Below are positions 16,252 to 25,102 of a stretch of 64,000 bases of DNA, in pieces. Origin of the DNA: PALSA-555 sp963731625 (GTDB taxonomy: Bacteria; Actinomycetota; Acidimicrobiia; IMCC26256; PALSA-555); contig CAVSWH010000001.1 of assembly GCA_963731625.1 (NCBI GenBank), positions 1,488,001 through 1,552,000 on the forward strand, in the 5' to 3' direction. The notes below the pieces were generated by a model. The model saw only the letters and a program-made list of their open reading frames with translations, searched no databases and had not been told where the DNA came from. The first letter of the stretch is position 1, and each line of letters opens with the position of its first letter. Made by a program: the position numbers and the translations under genes.

Positions 16252-17796
16252 TCAGCCCCCGAAGACCCTGGTGACGTGCGTGACCGCCTGGTTCGTCATG
16301 TGGAACACCAGGTTCGGGTAGATCCCGAGCGCGACGATGAGCAGCAGGATCGGCGCCCACGCCACCCACTCGGGGATGTGGATGTCGGGGATGTGGGCCC
16401 GCTCGAACTCGGCGGTCGGCGACCCGAACGCCACGCGCTGGTACATCATCAGGAGGTAGCCGGCGGCGAGCACGGTGCCGATCGCCGCGATGACCATGAA
16501 GATCCGGAACGTCAGCAGCGGATCACCGTTCAGCAGACCCTGGGCGAGCTTCGCCGGGCTGTACGAGGACAGGATCGACGGGAACTCGCCCCAGAACCCG
16601 GCGAGGCCGGGCAGGCCCAGTGAGGCCATGGCGCAGAACCCGAGGACCCAGCCGAGCTTGGGCGCCTGGTTCAAGAGGCCACCGAGTCGGCTCATCTCGC
16701 GGGTGCCGTAGCGCTCCTGCACCGAGCCGGCCAAGAAGAAGAGCATCCCGGTGATCAGCCCGTGGGCGACCATCCCGAAGATCGCCGCATTGAGCCCGAA
16801 GCTCGTGAGCGTGGCGATCCCCAGCATGACGAAGCCCATGTGCGCGACCGACGAGAACGCGATGAGCCGTTTCATGTCGCGCTGCGCGAGGCAGCACAGC
16901 GCCCCGTAGATGATCCCGATGACCGCGAGGAGCCCGATCCACGGTGCCCACACGCGGGCCGCCTCGGGGAGGATGGGCAGCGCGATGCGGATGAAGCCGT
17001 ACGCGCCGAGCTTGAGGAGGATCGCCGCCAGGAGCACCGACCCGACGGTCGGCGCCTCGGTATGGGCGTCGGGCAGCCAGGTATGGAACGGGAACATCGG
17101 GACCTTGATGGCGAACCCGAGGAACAGCCCGCCGAACACGAGGATCTGCGTGCCGCGCGCGATCCCCGCACCGCCGAGCGTCGCGAGCTGAGGAATCTGG
17201 AAGGTCTGGTGTTTGGACAAGAAGAAGATGGCTAGGAAGCTCACGAGCATGAGCGCCGAGCCGAACAGCGTGAAGAGGAAGAACTTGATCGCCGCGTACT
17301 GGCGATTCGGGCCGCCCCACACGCCGATCATGAAGAACATCGGGAGCAGCACGACCTCGAAGAACACGAAGAAGAGGATGAGGTCCTGGGCGACGAACGT
17401 CCCGTTCATCCCGATTTCGAGGAGGAGGATGAGCGCGAGGAACGCCTTCGGGCTGTGCGGCTCCGGGAAGTGGTTCCACGAGTAGACGACACAGGCCACC
17501 GTCATGAGCATCGAGAGGAGGAGCAGCGGGAGCGAGATGCCGTCGAGGCCCATGTGGTAGCGGGCCGAGATCGTGGGGATCCACGACTTGTCGACGATGA
17601 ACTGCAGCCGCCCGGCGTGGCTGTAGTTGAAGTCGATGAGGATCCCGATCCCGGCGGCGGCCGTGACGAGCGTCGTCAGGAGCGCGGTGACCTTGATCGC
17701 CTGCTCGTACGCGCGCGGGATGGCCAGCACCGCGGCGAGTCCCGCCAACGGGACGAAGACCGCCAGGGTCAGGGCCCATTCGTCGAACCAGTGCAT
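16252..17796 (-). CDS. nuoM: NADH-quinone oxidoreductase subunit M, operon 1
   Basis: NuoM (514 residues) is the second antiporter-like subunit. FFVFFEVVLLPMFFMIGVWG carries the conserved TM5 glutamate and the stretch FHTWLPDAHTEAPTVGSVLL then AAILLKLGAYGF carries the TM7/TM8 pump residues, including the lysine. The start ATG at 17796 follows nuoL by 19 bases. The C-terminus IYPNLVFHMTNQAV is typical of the family. Confidence 0.95.
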   Translation of the reverse strand: MHWFDEWALTLAVFVPLAGLAAVLAIPRAYEQAIKVTALLTTLVTAAAGIGILIDFNYSHAGRLQFIVDKSWIPTISARYHMGLDGISLPLLLLSMLMTVACVVYSWNHFPEPHSPKAFLALILLLEIGMNGTFVAQDLILFFVFFEVVLLPMFFMIGVWGGPNRQYAAIKFFLFTLFGSALMLVSFLAIFFLSKHQTFQIPQLATLGGAGIARGTQILVFGGLFLGFAIKVPMFPFHTWLPDAHTEAPTVGSVLLAAILLKLGAYGFIRIALPILPEAARVWAPWIGLLAVIGIIYGALCCLAQRDMKRLIAFSSVAHMGFVMLGIATLTSFGLNAAIFGMVAHGLITGMLFFLAGSVQERYGTREMSRLGGLLNQAPKLGWVLGFCAMASLGLPGLAGFWGEFPSILSSYSPAKLAQGLLNGDPLLTFRIFMVIAAIGTVLAAGYLLMMYQRVAFGSPTAEFERAHIPDIHIPEWVAWAPILLLIVALGIYPNLVFHMTNQAVTHVTRVFGG

Positions 17797-17815
17797 GGCG
17801 AGTCCGTACCTCGTT

Positions 17816-19879
17816 TCAGATGGTGTTGGTGAGGAGGAGGGCGAGGCTCAGCACGGCCACCCCGCCGAAGAGCAGCAGGGCGTAGCGCTGGACGCGCCCG
17901 GACTGGACGCGGCGTAGCTCCCCGCCCGCTGCGCCGGTCTCATGGGCGATCTCGTTGACGGCACCGTCGACGAGGCGCTGGTCGAGGTAGGCGTAGGTGT
18001 AGTTGGCCGTGATCGTGGCGCCGCGCCCGATCCCGTTGACGACGCCGTCGATGATGTGCTGGTTCACCCAGTACGAGCCGCGTGCGAGCGCGCCGGAGAT
18101 GGATCCGACGATGACGTTCTCGTAGAGATCGTCGAGGTAGTACTTGTTGACGAGGAACGTGTAGCCCGCCCGTGCCACCGGGCTGCGCTCGGTCAGCCCC
18201 TTGAAGAACGACAGCTCGTCGCGGTTCACGTAGTAGTAGGCGGCGATCCCGATGGCGACGACGGCGACACCGACCGAGAGGACGGCCTTCGGGTAGTCGA
18301 ACGCCGCGTTGTGCACGTTCGGGAAGGCGAAGGTCGGCTGGACCCAGTCCTTGAACTTCTCGATCCCGAGCGGCGCGGCGTTGGCGAACCCGGCGAACAC
18401 CGAGAGGACGCCGAGGATGATGAGCGGGACGGTGATGAGCCGCTCCGACTCGTGGGGATGCTCGTGGCCGCGGTACTCGCCGAAGAAGGTGAGCCACACG
18501 ACCCTGGTCATGTACGCCGCGGTGAGGAACGCGCCGACGAGCCCGATGATGAGGAACGCGCTGTAGCCGTTCGCCCCGGCGTTCACGAGGATCTCGTCCT
18601 TCGACCAGAACCCGGCGAGGGGGAAGATGCCGGCGAGCGCGAGCGACCCGACCATGAAGGTCCAGAACGTGATCGGCATCTTCTTGCGGAGCCCACCCAT
18701 CTCTCGCATGTCGAAGGTGTGCCCTGCGGCGTGGCTCACCGAGCCGGCACCGAGGAACAGCAGTGCCTTGAAGAAGGCGTGGGTAAAGAGGTGGAACACG
18801 GCGGCGGTCCAGGCGCCGACCCCGAGGGCCATCACCATGTAGCCGAGCTGGCTGATCGTCGAGTACGCGAGGACCTTCTTGATGTCGGTCTGGACGAACG
18901 CGAGGGCCGCCCCGATGATGATCGTGGTCCCGCCGATGAGCGCCATGAAGTTGACGCCGCCGGCTCCGATCGAGAAGCCGTTGAAGAACACGGGGTACAC
19001 GCGGGCGCCGAGGTAGACGCCGGCGACGACCATCGTCGCCGCGTGGATGAGCGCCGACACGGGCGTCGGGCCGGCCATGGCGTCGGGCAGCCAGGTGTGG
19101 AGCGGGAACTGGCCGCTCTTGCCGATGATGCCGATCATGAGGCAGATCGCCGCGGCGAGCAGCAGGTCGTGGCGGGCGTGCGCGCCCGTCGCGTAGAGGT
19201 TCGTCGCGCCGATCCCGAACGAGCCGACGGTGAAGAAGAGGATGATCACGCCGATCATCAGACCGATGTCACCGGTGCGGGTTGTGAGGAACGCCTTGAT
19301 CGCGGCCCGGCTGTTCGCCGGCTCCTCCCACCAGTGGCCGATGAGCATGAAGGAGCAGAGGCCGACGAGCTCCCAGCCGACGAGCAGGAGGAGCATGTTG
19401 TCCGCGACGACGAGCGTGAGCATCGACGCAGTGAAGAGCGACAGCGCCGCGTAGTACCAGGTGTAGCGGCGGTCCCCCCGCATGTACGCGATCGAGTACA
19501 CCTGCACGAGCAGGGAGATGAGCGTGACGACGACGAGCATCATCACGGTGAGCCCGTCGACGTAGGTGCCCGCGCTGAACTTCAGCGAGCCGTTCTGCCA
19601 CCACGTGACCGACTCCGTCACGGGGAGGACCGCGTGTGACCCGCTCGTGGCGGTCGTGAGGAACGTCTGGGCGAACTTGCCGAGGCTCTGGCTCGACCCG
19701 CCGGCGTGGTCAACCCGGTGCACCCACTGCACGACGGCGACGATCGCCCCGACGAACGACGCGCCGACGGCGGTGATCCCGAACGCGGCGCCCTTCCCCG
19801 GCGAGCGCTTGCCGAAGAAGAGGATGACGACGAACGCGACTGCGGGCAGCGCCGGGAGGATCCAGACGTTCTCGAGCAC
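17816..19879 (-). CDS. nuoL: NADH-quinone oxidoreductase subunit L, operon 1
   Basis: NuoL (687 residues) is the distal pump subunit with a long lateral helix. LLVGWELVGLCSFMLIGHWW followed by EEPANSRAAIKAF is the NuoL fingerprint, and LHTWLPDAMAGPTPVSALIH then AATMVVAGVYL is the proton-channel core. The C-terminal ~150 residues contain the lateral helix and a last membrane helix. GTG at 19879 lies two bases after the nuoK stop. Confidence 0.95.
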   Translation of the reverse strand: MLENVWILPALPAVAFVVILFFGKRSPGKGAAFGITAVGASFVGAIVAVVQWVHRVDHAGGSSQSLGKFAQTFLTTATSGSHAVLPVTESVTWWQNGSLKFSAGTYVDGLTVMMLVVVTLISLLVQVYSIAYMRGDRRYTWYYAALSLFTASMLTLVVADNMLLLLVGWELVGLCSFMLIGHWWEEPANSRAAIKAFLTTRTGDIGLMIGVIILFFTVGSFGIGATNLYATGAHARHDLLLAAAICLMIGIIGKSGQFPLHTWLPDAMAGPTPVSALIHAATMVVAGVYLGARVYPVFFNGFSIGAGGVNFMALIGGTTIIIGAALAFVQTDIKKVLAYSTISQLGYMVMALGVGAWTAAVFHLFTHAFFKALLFLGAGSVSHAAGHTFDMREMGGLRKKMPITFWTFMVGSLALAGIFPLAGFWSKDEILVNAGANGYSAFLIIGLVGAFLTAAYMTRVVWLTFFGEYRGHEHPHESERLITVPLIILGVLSVFAGFANAAPLGIEKFKDWVQPTFAFPNVHNAAFDYPKAVLSVGVAVVAIGIAAYYYVNRDELSFFKGLTERSPVARAGYTFLVNKYYLDDLYENVIVGSISGALARGSYWVNQHIIDGVVNGIGRGATITANYTYAYLDQRLVDGAVNEIAHETGAAGGELRRVQSGRVQRYALLLFGGVAVLSLALLLTNTI

Positions 19880-19881
19880 CG

Positions 19882-20181
19882 TCAGCCCTTCAGCTGGTCG
19901 ACTTCGTCGAGGTTGGAGCTGTGCACGTTCCGGTAGATGAGCAGCACGATGGCCAGCCCGACACCAACCTCGGCGGCGGCGATCGTGATGATGAACAGGG
20001 CGAACACCTGGCCCGCCACGTTCTTCGTGAACGCGGCGAACGCCACGAGGTTGATGTTCACGGCGTTCAGCATCAGCTCGATGCTCATGAGGACGAGGAC
20101 GCCGTTGCGTCGGGCGAGGACGCCGTAGATCCCGGTGCAGAAGAGGACGGCACTCAAGATGAGGAACTCGTTCAGCTCCAC
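19882..20181 (-). CDS. nuoK: NADH-quinone oxidoreductase subunit K, operon 1
   Basis: NuoK (99 residues, three membrane helices) carries the E-channel glutamates: SIELMLNAVNINLVAF holds the first and the helix IITIAAAEVGVGLAIVLLIY the second. The GTG at 20181 is preferred to an in-frame ATG at 20211 because AAGGA lies five bases upstream, the length matches the family, and the next codons read ELNEFLILSAVLF. It follows the nuoJ stop by one base. Confidence 0.94.
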   Translation of the reverse strand: MELNEFLILSAVLFCTGIYGVLARRNGVLVLMSIELMLNAVNINLVAFAAFTKNVAGQVFALFIITIAAAEVGVGLAIVLLIYRNVHSSNLDEVDQLKG

Positions 20182-20182
20182 G

Positions 20183-20686
20183 TCAGTCCTTCCGGGCGAG
20201 GACGACGGCACCGACGAGCGCGGCGAGCAGCAGCATCGAGACGACCTCGAAGGGGATCACGAAGACCCGGAAGATGTCCGTGCCGACGTGGCTGGTGCGG
20301 CCCAGGGCCACGAGCGAGTTGGTGAATTTGATCGTCTTGCCCCCGAATGCGTCGACGAGCAGCGCGATGAGGACTCCGAGCACGAAGAGCCCAACGACGA
20401 CCGCACCCCAGCGCTGGTCGTTGTCGAGGCGCGTGTCCTCGCCCATCGGGGCACGGGTGAGCATGATCCCGAAGAGGAACAGCACGACAACGGCGCCGAT
20501 GTAGATGAGCACCTGGACCCAGGCGACGAACTCGGCGGCCAGCAGGATGTAGAGGGCGGCCGCGCCGGCGAGGACGACGACCAGGAACAGCGCGGCATGC
20601 ACGACGTTGCGGGAGCGCACGACGCCGAAGGCCGCGGCGGTCATCGCCGCCGCCAGGATCCCGAAGGCCACCTGCTGCTCCCACAC
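20183..20686 (-). CDS. nuoJ: NADH-quinone oxidoreductase subunit J, operon 1
   Basis: NuoJ (167 residues, five membrane helices) begins MWEQQVAFGILAAAMTAAAF and carries VVHAALFLVVVLAGAAALYI and VQVLIYIGAVVVLFLFGIML. The helix containing IYIGAVVVLFLF is the TM3 that forms a pi-bulge in complex I structures and couples quinone reduction to pumping. It starts five bases after nuoI ends. Confidence 0.94.
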   Translation of the reverse strand: MWEQQVAFGILAAAMTAAAFGVVRSRNVVHAALFLVVVLAGAAALYILLAAEFVAWVQVLIYIGAVVVLFLFGIMLTRAPMGEDTRLDNDQRWGAVVVGLFVLGVLIALLVDAFGGKTIKFTNSLVALGRTSHVGTDIFRVFVIPFEVVSMLLLAALVGAVVLARKD

Positions 20687-20690
20687 GGGC

Positions 20691-21188
20691 CTAGCGCTTC
20701 CCCTTCACTTCTGCGCCCGTCTCGAGCGGCTCCGGCTCAGGGACCGTCTCCATCCACTCGCCGAGCTTCACCTTGTCGTGGAGCAGCCGCGAGATCTGGA
20801 ACTCGGAGTACTCGAACTCGGGTGTCCAGAACAGGGCGTCGAACGGGCAGACCTCGACGCAGATCCCGCAGTACATGCACAGCGCATAGTCGATGTCGAA
20901 GCGGTCGAGCACGCTCACCGAGCGCGGCCGTCCGCCTTCACGCCGCGGGGGGCGCTGCTCTTTGTGGCCCTCGATGTAGATGCACCAGTCGGGGCATTGG
21001 CGGGCGCACAGCATGCAGACGGTGCAGTTCTCCTCCTTCAGGGCGATGACGCCCCGGGCGCGCGGCGCCGGCGCCTCCTTCTCGTGCGGGTACTGCACGG
21101 TGACGGCGGGGCGCAGCATCGTCTTCAGCGTCACGCCGAGGCCCTCGACGAGCCCCGGCATCTTCGGCTTGGGCAGCTTGGGGGGCAT
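20691..21188 (-). CDS. nuoI: NADH-quinone oxidoreductase subunit I (2x[4Fe-4S]), operon 1
   Basis: NuoI (165 residues) carries clusters N6a and N6b. The eight ligands are in two CxxCxxCxxxCP motifs, C55/58/61/65 and C104/107/110/114. The C-terminus is short (ends EPLETGAEVKGKR), unlike the 209-residue homologue in operon 2. The ATG overlaps the nuoH stop by one base. Confidence 0.95.
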   Translation of the reverse strand: MPPKLPKPKMPGLVEGLGVTLKTMLRPAVTVQYPHEKEAPAPRARGVIALKEENCTVCMLCARQCPDWCIYIEGHKEQRPPRREGGRPRSVSVLDRFDIDYALCMYCGICVEVCPFDALFWTPEFEYSEFQISRLLHDKVKLGEWMETVPEPEPLETGAEVKGKR

Positions 21189-22222
21189 CAGAAGGCCACC
21201 TTGAACAGTCCGGTGAGCAGGAGGTTGGCGAGCCCGATCGGGATGAGGAACTTCCAGGCGACGGCTTGCAGCTGGTCCTCTCGCAGGCGCGGGTAGGTGA
21301 AGCGGACCCAGAACATGAAGAAGGCGACCACCATCAGCTTGGCGAAGAGCACCGCGGGCCCGAGGATGTTTGCCCAGGTCCCGGTGAGCCCCGGGATGGC
21401 CCAGCCGCCGAGGAACAGGGTCGCGGCGATCGCCGAGAACGCGAACGCCGTGCCGAACTCGCCGATGAAGAAGAAGAGGAAGCGGAAGCCCGTGTACTCG
21501 ACCATGTAGCCGGCGACCAGCTCGCTCTCGGCGACGGGCATGTCGAAGGGGGTCTGGGTGAGCTCAGCCTGGGCGGCGACGAGGAAGAGCGCGAACCCGA
21601 CGAACTGGGTGAGGATGAACGGCTGACCGAGCGTGCTCCACCCGAAGATCGCGCCGTTCTGTTGCGCGTACACGATGCCCTGGAGGCTCATGGTCTGGGC
21701 CTGGATGACGACGCCGACGACGGCGAGCAGCAGCGGCAGCTCGTAGGCGATGAGCTGCCCCGCGGCGCGCAGCGCCCCGAGCAGCGCGTACTTGTTGGCG
21801 CTCGCCCAGCCGGCCATGAGCACACCGACGACCGAGAGGCTCGACACGGCCAGCGCGTAGAACACACCGACGTCGAGGTTCTTCACGACGAGGTCGGGCC
21901 CCATCGGGATGACGAGAAACACGAGGAACGTCGACATCACGACGACGGCGGGCGCGGCGGCGAAGACGCGCCGGTCGGACTGCGCCGGCATGATGTCCTC
22001 CTTCTGGAGGAACTTCAGGCCGTCGCCCACGAGCTGGTACCAGCCGTGGAAGCCGCCCGGGTCCATCGGCCCGAGGCGGCTCTGCATGTGGCTCATCATC
22101 TTCAGCAAGAAGACGTAGCCGAGGATCAGCGCGCCGAGCGGGATGACGGCGAGGATCACGATCGTCTTGATCGCCAGGGTCGTGCCCCAGCCGACGTTCA
22201 GCGCGAGGACCGGCAGGCTCAT
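21188..22222 (-). CDS. nuoH: NADH-quinone oxidoreductase subunit H, operon 1
   Basis: NuoH (344 residues, eight membrane helices) forms the quinone chamber with NuoB and NuoD. The family stretch SRLGPMDPGGFHGWYQLVGD followed by GLKFLQKEDIMPAQSDR is intact, as are AQAELTQTPFDMPVAESELV and EYTGFRFLFFFIGEF in the acidic loop. The ATG at 22222 overlaps the nuoD stop (ATGA) and fits the family start (MSLPVLALNV); the longer open frame upstream is not NuoH. Confidence 0.95.
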   Translation of the reverse strand: MSLPVLALNVGWGTTLAIKTIVILAVIPLGALILGYVFLLKMMSHMQSRLGPMDPGGFHGWYQLVGDGLKFLQKEDIMPAQSDRRVFAAAPAVVVMSTFLVFLVIPMGPDLVVKNLDVGVFYALAVSSLSVVGVLMAGWASANKYALLGALRAAGQLIAYELPLLLAVVGVVIQAQTMSLQGIVYAQQNGAIFGWSTLGQPFILTQFVGFALFLVAAQAELTQTPFDMPVAESELVAGYMVEYTGFRFLFFFIGEFGTAFAFSAIAATLFLGGWAIPGLTGTWANILGPAVLFAKLMVVAFFMFWVRFTYPRLREDQLQAVAWKFLIPIGLANLLLTGLFKVAF

Positions 22223-23403
22223 CGGTCGATGTCCCCGAGGATGAAGTACAGCGACGCGAGGATCGTGATCACGTCCGGCACGAAGACGCCGCGCAGCAGC
22301 CACGGCAGGATCGACACGTTGCTGAACGACGCCGAGCGGATCTTCACCCGGAACGGCCCGGTCGCGCCCTTCGACACGACGTAGTAGCCCATCTGGCCGA
22401 GCGGGTTCTCGGTCTCGACCCAGACCTCACCCTCGGGCACCTTGATGATGCGCGGCACCTTCGCCATCACCGGCCCACTCGGGATCTGCGCGAGGCACTG
22501 CAGCACGATTCGGGCCGCCTCGCGCGTCTCCTGGAGGCGCACCCAATATCGGGCGTACGAGTCACCGTCGGGGTGGGTCCAGACCTGGAAGTCGAGGTCG
22601 GGATACGCGAGGTAGGGCCGGTCCCGGCGCAGGTCCCAGTCCCGGCCCGACGCGCGCAAGTTCGAGCCGGAGACGCCGTAGCCCGCGCCGGTGCCGGCGG
22701 GGATGATCCCGATCCCGCGGGTACGGGCCTCGAAGATCTCGTTACCGAGCACGAGGTCCTCGAAGTCGTCGCAGGAGTCGAGCACCACCTTCATGGTCGA
22801 GCGGCACTCCGCGATCCAGCCCCACGGCAGGTCATCCTTCAGCCCGCCGATGCGGTTGAAGTTCGGGTGGAAGCGTCCGCCGGTCGTGGCCTCGATGAGG
22901 TTGAGGACGTACTCGCGGTCGCGGAACCCGTAGAACGCCGGCGTGAGCGCGCCGACCTGCAGGCCCATCTCGCCGAGGAACAGCAGGAACGTCGCGATGC
23001 GCGAGAGCTCGGTGAGCACAGTGCGGATGTAGACCGCCCGGGGCGGCGCCTCGATCCCCATGAGCTCCTCGGCGGCCGTCATGAACGGCACCTCGTTCGC
23101 GAAACTCGACAGCCAGTCGATCCGATTGATGAGCGTCGTGATCTGGGGGTAGGTGCGGAACTCGGTGAGCTTCTCGTAGCCGCGGTGCATGTAGCCGATG
23201 ATGGGGTCGGCGCTGACGACCCGCTCGCCGTCGAGGCGCACGACGATCCGCAGCGTCCCGTGCGTCGCCGGGTGCTGGGGACCGATGTTCAGGATCATGT
23301 CGCCGGTGTCGAGCTCGACGCCGACTTGCGCGTCGGCGAGGTGGCGCAGCGACGGGCGCGACACCTCGAAGCCGGAGACGGGCGGCGTGTCGGTCGTGCT
23401 CAC
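22219..23403 (-). CDS. nuoD: NADH-quinone oxidoreductase subunit D, operon 1
   Basis: NuoD (394 residues) is the [NiFe]-hydrogenase-like quinone-site subunit. GPQHPATHG (41-49) contains the quinone-site histidine H48. Arg74 in GYMHRGYEKL is 26 residues further on, exactly where mitochondrial NDUFS2 has the arginine methylated by NDUFAF7. The C-terminus FVPDVITILASLYFILGDID and DR is canonical. It overlaps nuoC by four bases. Sequence differs strongly from the operon 2 copy, so this is not a recent duplication. Confidence 0.96.
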   Translation of the reverse strand: MSTTDTPPVSGFEVSRPSLRHLADAQVGVELDTGDMILNIGPQHPATHGTLRIVVRLDGERVVSADPIIGYMHRGYEKLTEFRTYPQITTLINRIDWLSSFANEVPFMTAAEELMGIEAPPRAVYIRTVLTELSRIATFLLFLGEMGLQVGALTPAFYGFRDREYVLNLIEATTGGRFHPNFNRIGGLKDDLPWGWIAECRSTMKVVLDSCDDFEDLVLGNEIFEARTRGIGIIPAGTGAGYGVSGSNLRASGRDWDLRRDRPYLAYPDLDFQVWTHPDGDSYARYWVRLQETREAARIVLQCLAQIPSGPVMAKVPRIIKVPEGEVWVETENPLGQMGYYVVSKGATGPFRVKIRSASFSNVSILPWLLRGVFVPDVITILASLYFILGDIDR

Positions 23404-24113
23404 GTCGGCTCCTCTCCCCCGCTGTCGCCCGCGCCGGCCTCGACCGCCGGGGTCTCGTCACCGTCGCCGGGCATCGCCTCGACGTCGACAAGGCCCGGCC
23501 ACGGCTTCACGACGCGCGCGAGGAGCGGGAAGTCCTTCCGGAGGGGATGGCCCTCGAACTCGGACGGGAGGTAGAGGTGGCGCAGCGACGGGTGGCCGTC
23601 GAAGCCGATGCCGAACATCTCCCAGCACTCGCGCTCGTGCCAGTCGGCGCCGGGGTACACGCTGACCCACGACGCGACCCGCGGCGCGTGCTCGTCGACG
23701 TCGGTCTTCAGCGTGAGCCCGCGGGGCCGCTCCGTGGACTGGACGTGGGCGAAGACCTGGAAGCGGCCGTTCGAGCCGGCCGCGCCGTAGGTCCGCTCGG
23801 TCGGCTGCACCGGGGAGGACGTATCGCCGCCGGCCTCGTCGCCCTCGCGCGGCGCCGGCTCCCAGTCGAGCCCGGCGATGAACGAGAGGTAGTCACACTC
23901 GAGCTCGGTCGCGGCGACGCCCGCCACGTCGAGCCATCGCTCCGGCACGACGCGCACGACGAGATCGCCGAACACCGCGGCGTGCTCGACGACGGCGTCG
24001 GCGCCGAGGCGGTCGCGGAGGGTCGCGAGCATCGCGTCGTGGTCCGGGTTCGGCGCACCGGCGGGGTCCTCCGTCGGCTCGTCGACCGGCTGCGCGGCGG
24101 GCTCGTCAGCCAA
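23400..24113 (-). CDS. nuoC: NADH-quinone oxidoreductase subunit C, operon 1
   Basis: NuoC (about 237 residues) packs against NuoD and NuoB. DWHERECWEMFGIGFDGHPS and the following LRHLYLPSEFEGHPLRKDFP are the signature. An insertion rich in Gly/Asp/Glu (about residues 95-120) and an acidic 25-residue tail are unusual. The start is uncertain: TTG at 24113 overlaps the nuoB stop and has GGGGAG ten bases upstream; ATG at 24032 would give a 210-residue protein. Confidence 0.92.
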   Translation of the reverse strand: MADEPAAQPVDEPTEDPAGAPNPDHDAMLATLRDRLGADAVVEHAAVFGDLVVRVVPERWLDVAGVAATELECDYLSFIAGLDWEPAPREGDEAGGDTSSPVQPTERTYGAAGSNGRFQVFAHVQSTERPRGLTLKTDVDEHAPRVASWVSVYPGADWHERECWEMFGIGFDGHPSLRHLYLPSEFEGHPLRKDFPLLARVVKPWPGLVDVEAMPGDGDETPAVEAGAGDSGGEEPT

Positions 24114-24621
24114 CGACGATCGGCTCCCCGCGCCAGCGCTTCTGCAGCTCGTCGTTGCCGATGCCCTCCTGCTGGATCCGCGCCTGGAGGAGCACGATTC
24201 CCTGGAGCAGCGCCTCGGGCCGCGGCGGGCAGCCGGGGACATACACGTCCACCGGGATGATCTGGTCGACGCCCTTCGTCACCGAGTACGAGTCCCAGTA
24301 GGGCCCGCCGCAGTTCGCGCAGGACCCCATCGAGATCACGTACTTGGGGTCCGGCATCTGCTCGTAGAGGCGCTTGATGGCAGGCGCCATCTTGTCGGTC
24401 ACCGTCCCGGAGATGACGACGAGGTCGGCCTGGCGGGGGCTGGCCGGGAATGGGATCACACCGAGGCGCATCATGTCGTAGCGGGGGCTGGCAAGTGCCG
24501 CCCCCATCTCGATGGCGCAGCACGCGAGACCCCACTGGAACATCCAGAGGGAGTACTTGCGGCTGTAGTTCAACAGCCAGGTGAGCGGCTTGGGGAGATG
24601 GCCCTGGTCGATCAGGCCCAC
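24106..24621 (-). CDS. nuoB: NADH-quinone oxidoreductase subunit B, operon 1
   Basis: NuoB (171 residues) binds cluster N2, the final electron donor to quinone. The four ligands are the paired cysteines in FQWGLACCAIEMGA, one in SMGSCANCGGPYW and one in YVPGCPPRPEALLQ. GTG at 24621 has AAGGGAG seven bases upstream and overlaps the nuoA stop. The long open frame upstream of this start is noise. Confidence 0.95.
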   Translation of the reverse strand: MGLIDQGHLPKPLTWLLNYSRKYSLWMFQWGLACCAIEMGAALASPRYDMMRLGVIPFPASPRQADLVVISGTVTDKMAPAIKRLYEQMPDPKYVISMGSCANCGGPYWDSYSVTKGVDQIIPVDVYVPGCPPRPEALLQGIVLLQARIQQEGIGNDELQKRWRGEPIVVG

Positions 24622-24974
24622 CGCAAGACTCCCTTGCGCCACGCGTACACCAGCCCGAGGGTGAGGATGAGGATGAAGACGGTCATCTCGACGAGGCCGA
24701 ACACGTCGAGCGTCTTCAGGTTGACGGCCCACGGGAAGATGAACACGGCCTCGACGTCGAACATGACGAAGAGCAGCGCGTAGACGTAGTAGCGGATGTT
24801 CGACTGCCCGAAGCCACTGATCGGGTCCGAGCCCGCCTCGTAGCTGACGTACTTCTCGGACTGGGGCCGCACAGGGCGCAGCAGCCGGCCGAGCCCGAGC
24901 ATCGCCCCGAACATCAGTCCCGCGGCGCCGATCAGCACCGCGACGGCGAGGTACTGGCGGTAGAACTCGGTCAC
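24612..24974 (-). CDS. nuoA: NADH-quinone oxidoreductase subunit A, operon 1
   Basis: NuoA (120 residues, three membrane helices) has the diagnostic SEKYVSYEAGSDPISGFGQS and YYVYALLFVMFDVEAVFIFP with the conserved acidic residues of TM2. GTG at 24974 begins VTEFYRQYLAVAVLIG and has GAGAGGG upstream. It is the first gene of an 11-gene nuo operon without E, F and G. Confidence 0.94.
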   Translation of the reverse strand: MTEFYRQYLAVAVLIGAAGLMFGAMLGLGRLLRPVRPQSEKYVSYEAGSDPISGFGQSNIRYYVYALLFVMFDVEAVFIFPWAVNLKTLDVFGLVEMTVFILILTLGLVYAWRKGVLRWA

Positions 24975-25018
24975 TGCGAACCGGCCCTCTCGATTCCCCG
25001 GGATGGCACCGGTCGCGG

Positions 25019-25027
25019 ACCCTATCA
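25019..25027 (-). promoter_or_regulatory. Extended -10 promoter of nuo operon 1
   Basis: TGATAGGGT on the minus strand (TGnTAnnnT) lies 45 bases upstream of the nuoA start in the divergent gap with the patatin gene. No clear -35 is seen. Confidence 0.4.
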
Positions 25028-25102
25028 GCGGGCCTCCTCGGCGCCTGAAACCGTCGGTTCGCCACCTGGCCCGCGCGACGATGACAGGAGAGAGGAGGCT
25101 GG

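Noticed and set aside
24975..25102. Rex sites upstream of the nuo operons and the b6 cassette
   Set aside because: I looked for TTGTG/CACAA half-sites before nuoA of both operons and before 44907 and found none, so only the rex promoter site is claimed.
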